This document shows positions 53,283 to 54,946 of a stretch of DNA of 54,946 nt, piece by piece. The notes under the pieces were generated by a model, which saw nothing but the letters and a program-made list of their open reading frames with translations, ran no database searches and was not told the DNA's origin. Positions within the stretch are counted from its first letter, which is position 1; each line of letters begins with the position of its first letter. Source of the stretch: Chitinophagaceae bacterium (GTDB taxonomy: Bacteria > Bacteroidota > Bacteroidia > Chitinophagales > Chitinophagaceae); the NCBI GenBank assembly GCA_947455605.1, contig CANGOX010000012.1, positions 1 through 54,946 on the forward strand, written 5' to 3'. The translations under genes were made by a program, and so were the position numbers.

Positions 53283-53855
53283 TTATACAATGGAGATGGG
53301 ATCTAATAAATGCGTCATGCCCAGTTCGGGGATCTTTCCGCTGATGGGGGCATAGAATGCATAAATATGTTGAAAATCGACCGCTTCGTTATCGGTTGGA
53401 AAAAAAGGTTCGGAAAAAGAGACCTGCTTTTTGGCAAAATCCATTCCGGCCATTACAATGGGTACTCCGGCTTTTTGGGCAATATGATAGAATCCGGTGC
53501 GTAAACGGTCTACTTTTTTTCGGGTGCCTTCCGGAGAAAGTACCAGACGGAAAATATCCTTTCCCTCAAAAAGGGCCGCTGCCTGGTCTACCATATTGTG
53601 TTTTTCTGCTCTTTCCACCGGGTGACCGCCTAAGCCACGGAAAATAAAACCAAACGGGCCTTTAAAAAGTTCGGCCTTACCCAGAAAAGTGGCGTGTGTC
53701 ATTCTGAGTTTGCTGCGGAAGGCAATGCCGATCACAAAATCCCAGGCACTGGTATGCGGGCCTACAATGACCACGCATTTTTTGATATGATAGGGAAAGG
53801 AACCTTTTACGGTCCATCCCAATAAACGGAGATAGATACTCCAAAGCAGTCTCAT
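53283..53855 (-). CDS. PlsC-like acyltransferase (1-acyl-glycerol-3-phosphate type)
   Basis: A 190-residue membrane-associated acyltransferase. Motif I is PHTSAWDF (His34, Asp39, the HX4D catalytic pair), motif II GKAELFKGPFGFIFRGLGG (split about 59-77), and motif III SPEGTRKK (107-114) binds the acyl acceptor phosphate. It is shorter than E. coli PlsC (245), closer to the small bacterial branch that acylates lysophosphatidate or lysolipids. The downstream acyl-CoA synthetase follows 6 nt later. A role in phospholipid synthesis or remodelling is inferred from this pairing. Confidence 0.88.
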   Translation of the reverse strand: MRLLWSIYLRLLGWTVKGSFPYHIKKCVVIVGPHTSAWDFVIGIAFRSKLRMTHATFLGKAELFKGPFGFIFRGLGGHPVERAEKHNMVDQAAALFEGKDIFRLVLSPEGTRKKVDRLRTGFYHIAQKAGVPIVMAGMDFAKKQVSFSEPFFPTDNEAVDFQHIYAFYAPISGKIPELGMTHLLDPISIV

Positions 53856-53899
53856 GTGGCAGCAATTGTTCTGATTGCCAAGATAATGAGAAAAAGGAT

Positions 53900-54000
53900 A
53901 TCGTGAATCGTGAATCGTGAGTGGTGAGTGGTCAGTCGTGAGTCAGGGGATGAAATACCCTAAATCTGCTTTATACTCACGACCGACGATTTACAACTTA
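53900..54000. repeat. 'CGTGAATCGTGAGTGGTGAGT' hairpin repeat
   Basis: Tandem CGTGAATCGTGAATCGTGAG units (53901-53943) face ACTCACGACCGACGATTTAC (about 53974-53993), another single-occurrence short-word hairpin family upstream of the last genes. Confidence 0.65.
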
Positions 54001-54124
54001 CGAATGGGTGCGCGTCTTTCCGTTCAGGTAGCTCCAGCGCCCCGACCGGAAAGCGGTTGAAAAAATCCTCTTTAATAAGCAATTTTCTATTTCGAATCAG
54101 CGTTATGCAATAAATCTAACTGTT

Positions 54125-54592
54125 ATGGCCTCTTTCAGAAGTTTTGTTGCGAGTGAGTTAATGTCGATCAAGCAGAATATTGCTGCGGTGCGGAATATGG
54201 TTCCGAACAATATTAAGCTGAAACCGAGTGAGCGGAGGAGCATGTTCAAGCTGAATACCAAGCGCCATGAGTTTGTAGAGAAAGCGGTTCAGTTCATGCG
54301 CAAGAACCCGAATACGGTTCCTTCTTTTGTGGATGTGATGGAGTGTAATAACTATGTTCATCTCTATGCCCAATACACCGAACTGATTGATGAGCTGGAA
54401 TCGGTTAAGACCAAACTGGAAGATGCCAAACTGGTGATAGGTAATGAGATCATGAAACAGACAAGGGCCTATTTCCAGAATTCCAAGAATGCTTCTGAAT
54501 CCGGGAACGAATTACTGGGTAAGATCTATAAAGAGCTGAAACCGCATTATGCGGTGGGGAGGAATAGCAAGAAGGATGTTGAAACGGAATAG
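54125..54592 (+). CDS. Hypothetical helical protein
   Basis: A 155-residue protein I do not recognise. It is Lys/Arg/Asn-rich, predicted all-helical, with a likely coiled coil around residues 82-105 (YTELIDELESVKTKLEDAKL) and no signal peptide or transmembrane helix. A codon-typical frame and clear ATG support it as a real gene. The next gene starts 15 nt downstream on the same strand. Function unknown. Confidence 0.7.
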   Translation: MASFRSFVASELMSIKQNIAAVRNMVPNNIKLKPSERRSMFKLNTKRHEFVEKAVQFMRKNPNTVPSFVDVMECNNYVHLYAQYTELIDELESVKTKLEDAKLVIGNEIMKQTRAYFQNSKNASESGNELLGKIYKELKPHYAVGRNSKKDVETE

Positions 54593-54607
54593 TATCCGCC
54601 AATTAAA

Positions 54608-54934
54608 ATGAATAGCATGATTTTGAGGGTGGTTAAAGTGATTACGGTAGTCATGAGCTTTTTCATTATGATGCCGGCCGAAAAAGTGTCGCTTCCATTT
54701 GGCCTTATTTTGATGGGAGGTCTTTTTACTCTCACCTGGTTTTTACCCGTTGCTTTGCTGATAGCAGGCGGAAGTTTGTATTTGATAGCCAGTGCAGGCA
54801 ATGGCTATCATTCCAGGCGCGATGATCTTATTTCAATTTTTTTGATCGTATCTGCATTGGTTGGATTGTGTTTTCGGTTTGATAAGCGGTTCCTGTTTGA
54901 ATCCAACCAATGCAGATACGATCAAAAAAATTGA
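54608..54934 (+). CDS. Hypothetical membrane protein, 3' part probably an artefact
   Basis: A 108-residue frame with three hydrophobic segments (about 5-23, 30-63, 75-90), unrecognised. The region from about 54900 is the exact reverse complement of 54821-54867, so the last dozen residues (FESNQCRYDQKN) are read from a fold-back. The true gene probably continues into sequence that is missing here. It lies 15 nt after the hypothetical helical protein, suggesting cotranscription. Treat it as a partial gene. Confidence 0.5.
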   Translation: MNSMILRVVKVITVVMSFFIMMPAEKVSLPFGLILMGGLFTLTWFLPVALLIAGGSLYLIASAGNGYHSRRDDLISIFLIVSALVGLCFRFDKRFLFESNQCRYDQKN

Positions 54935-54946
54935 AATAAGATCATC
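54821..54946. other. Perfect 47-bp inverted repeat ending at the window edge (fold-back)
   Basis: 54821-54867 and 54900-54946 are exact reverse complements separated by 32 nt. The right arm ends exactly at the last base. It lies across a coding frame, unlike the spacer repeats, which is typical of a chimeric fold-back at a contig end. Confidence 0.85.

Noticed and set aside
54821..54946. Genuine hairpin telomere
   Set aside because: The arms run through a coding frame, the loop is 32 nt, and the sequence ends exactly at the arm; a fold-back artefact explains this more simply.

Overview
The window looks like chromosomal DNA of a Bacteroidota bacterium, most likely Chitinophagaceae or a close relative. 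The evidence is TAnnTTTG-type -7 promoter boxes, weak or absent Shine-Dalgarno sequences, several families typical of the phylum (DUF4834, DUF6515, PepSY-TM, a type IX secretion C-terminal domain, a separate transketolase C-terminal subunit), and spacers packed with long imperfect hairpin repeats. The genus assignment is inference. I see no phage, plasmid, CRISPR array or intact transposon.

Layout. 0-6.5 kb: tRNA(CAT), a HAD phosphatase, a DUF4834 protein, then the rimP-nusA-infB operon with a terminator-like hairpin in its leader. 6.6-8.1 kb: SurA-like periplasmic isomerase. 8.2-12.6 kb: a same-strand stress cluster (MarR regulator, two pirins, YceI, DoxX, OsmC, FMN reductase) with palindromic operator candidates. 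12.7-20.6 kb: PurF-like enzyme, ketoacyl synthase III, mannose-1-phosphate guanylyltransferase, arabinose-5-phosphate isomerase, RecQ. 20.6-22.3 kb: accessory patch with stem-loops, a DUF2683/PIN toxin-antitoxin pair and an orphan type IX sorting domain. 22.3-28.5 kb: DUF3089 lipoprotein, 2OG-Fe(II) oxygenase, chromate transporter, lone ParA, esterase, carboxypeptidase-regulatory-like protein. 28.7-32.9 kb: an APH kinase / acyl-CoA dehydrogenase / two-SDR set resembling 4-hydroxyacyl-CoA catabolism (LvaA/LvaC, ACAD10/11). 33-37.2 kb: RND efflux pair. 37.3-44.5 kb: PdxH, PepSY protein, DUF6515 protein, acyl-CoA ligase, methyltransferase, DUF4386 protein, transketolase C-subunit. 44.6-49.8 kb: a GH18-like/NodB/GT2 fusion and an N-terminal-half CarB. 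49.9-54.9 kb: Bcp peroxiredoxin, OmpA lipoprotein, PlsC-like and acyl-CoA synthetase pair, two unknown proteins. The last 126 bases form a perfect 47-bp inverted repeat that looks like a fold-back at the sequence end.

The most distinctive system-level feature is the spacer architecture. At least eight unrelated families of short-word hairpin repeats occur, often starting within about 15 bases of a stop codon and sometimes lying inside operons (nusA-infB, the acyl-CoA cluster). One repeat supplies part of the predicted rimP promoter. The most testable regulatory prediction is a transcription attenuator ahead of rimP-nusA-infB, plausibly used by NusA for autoregulation.
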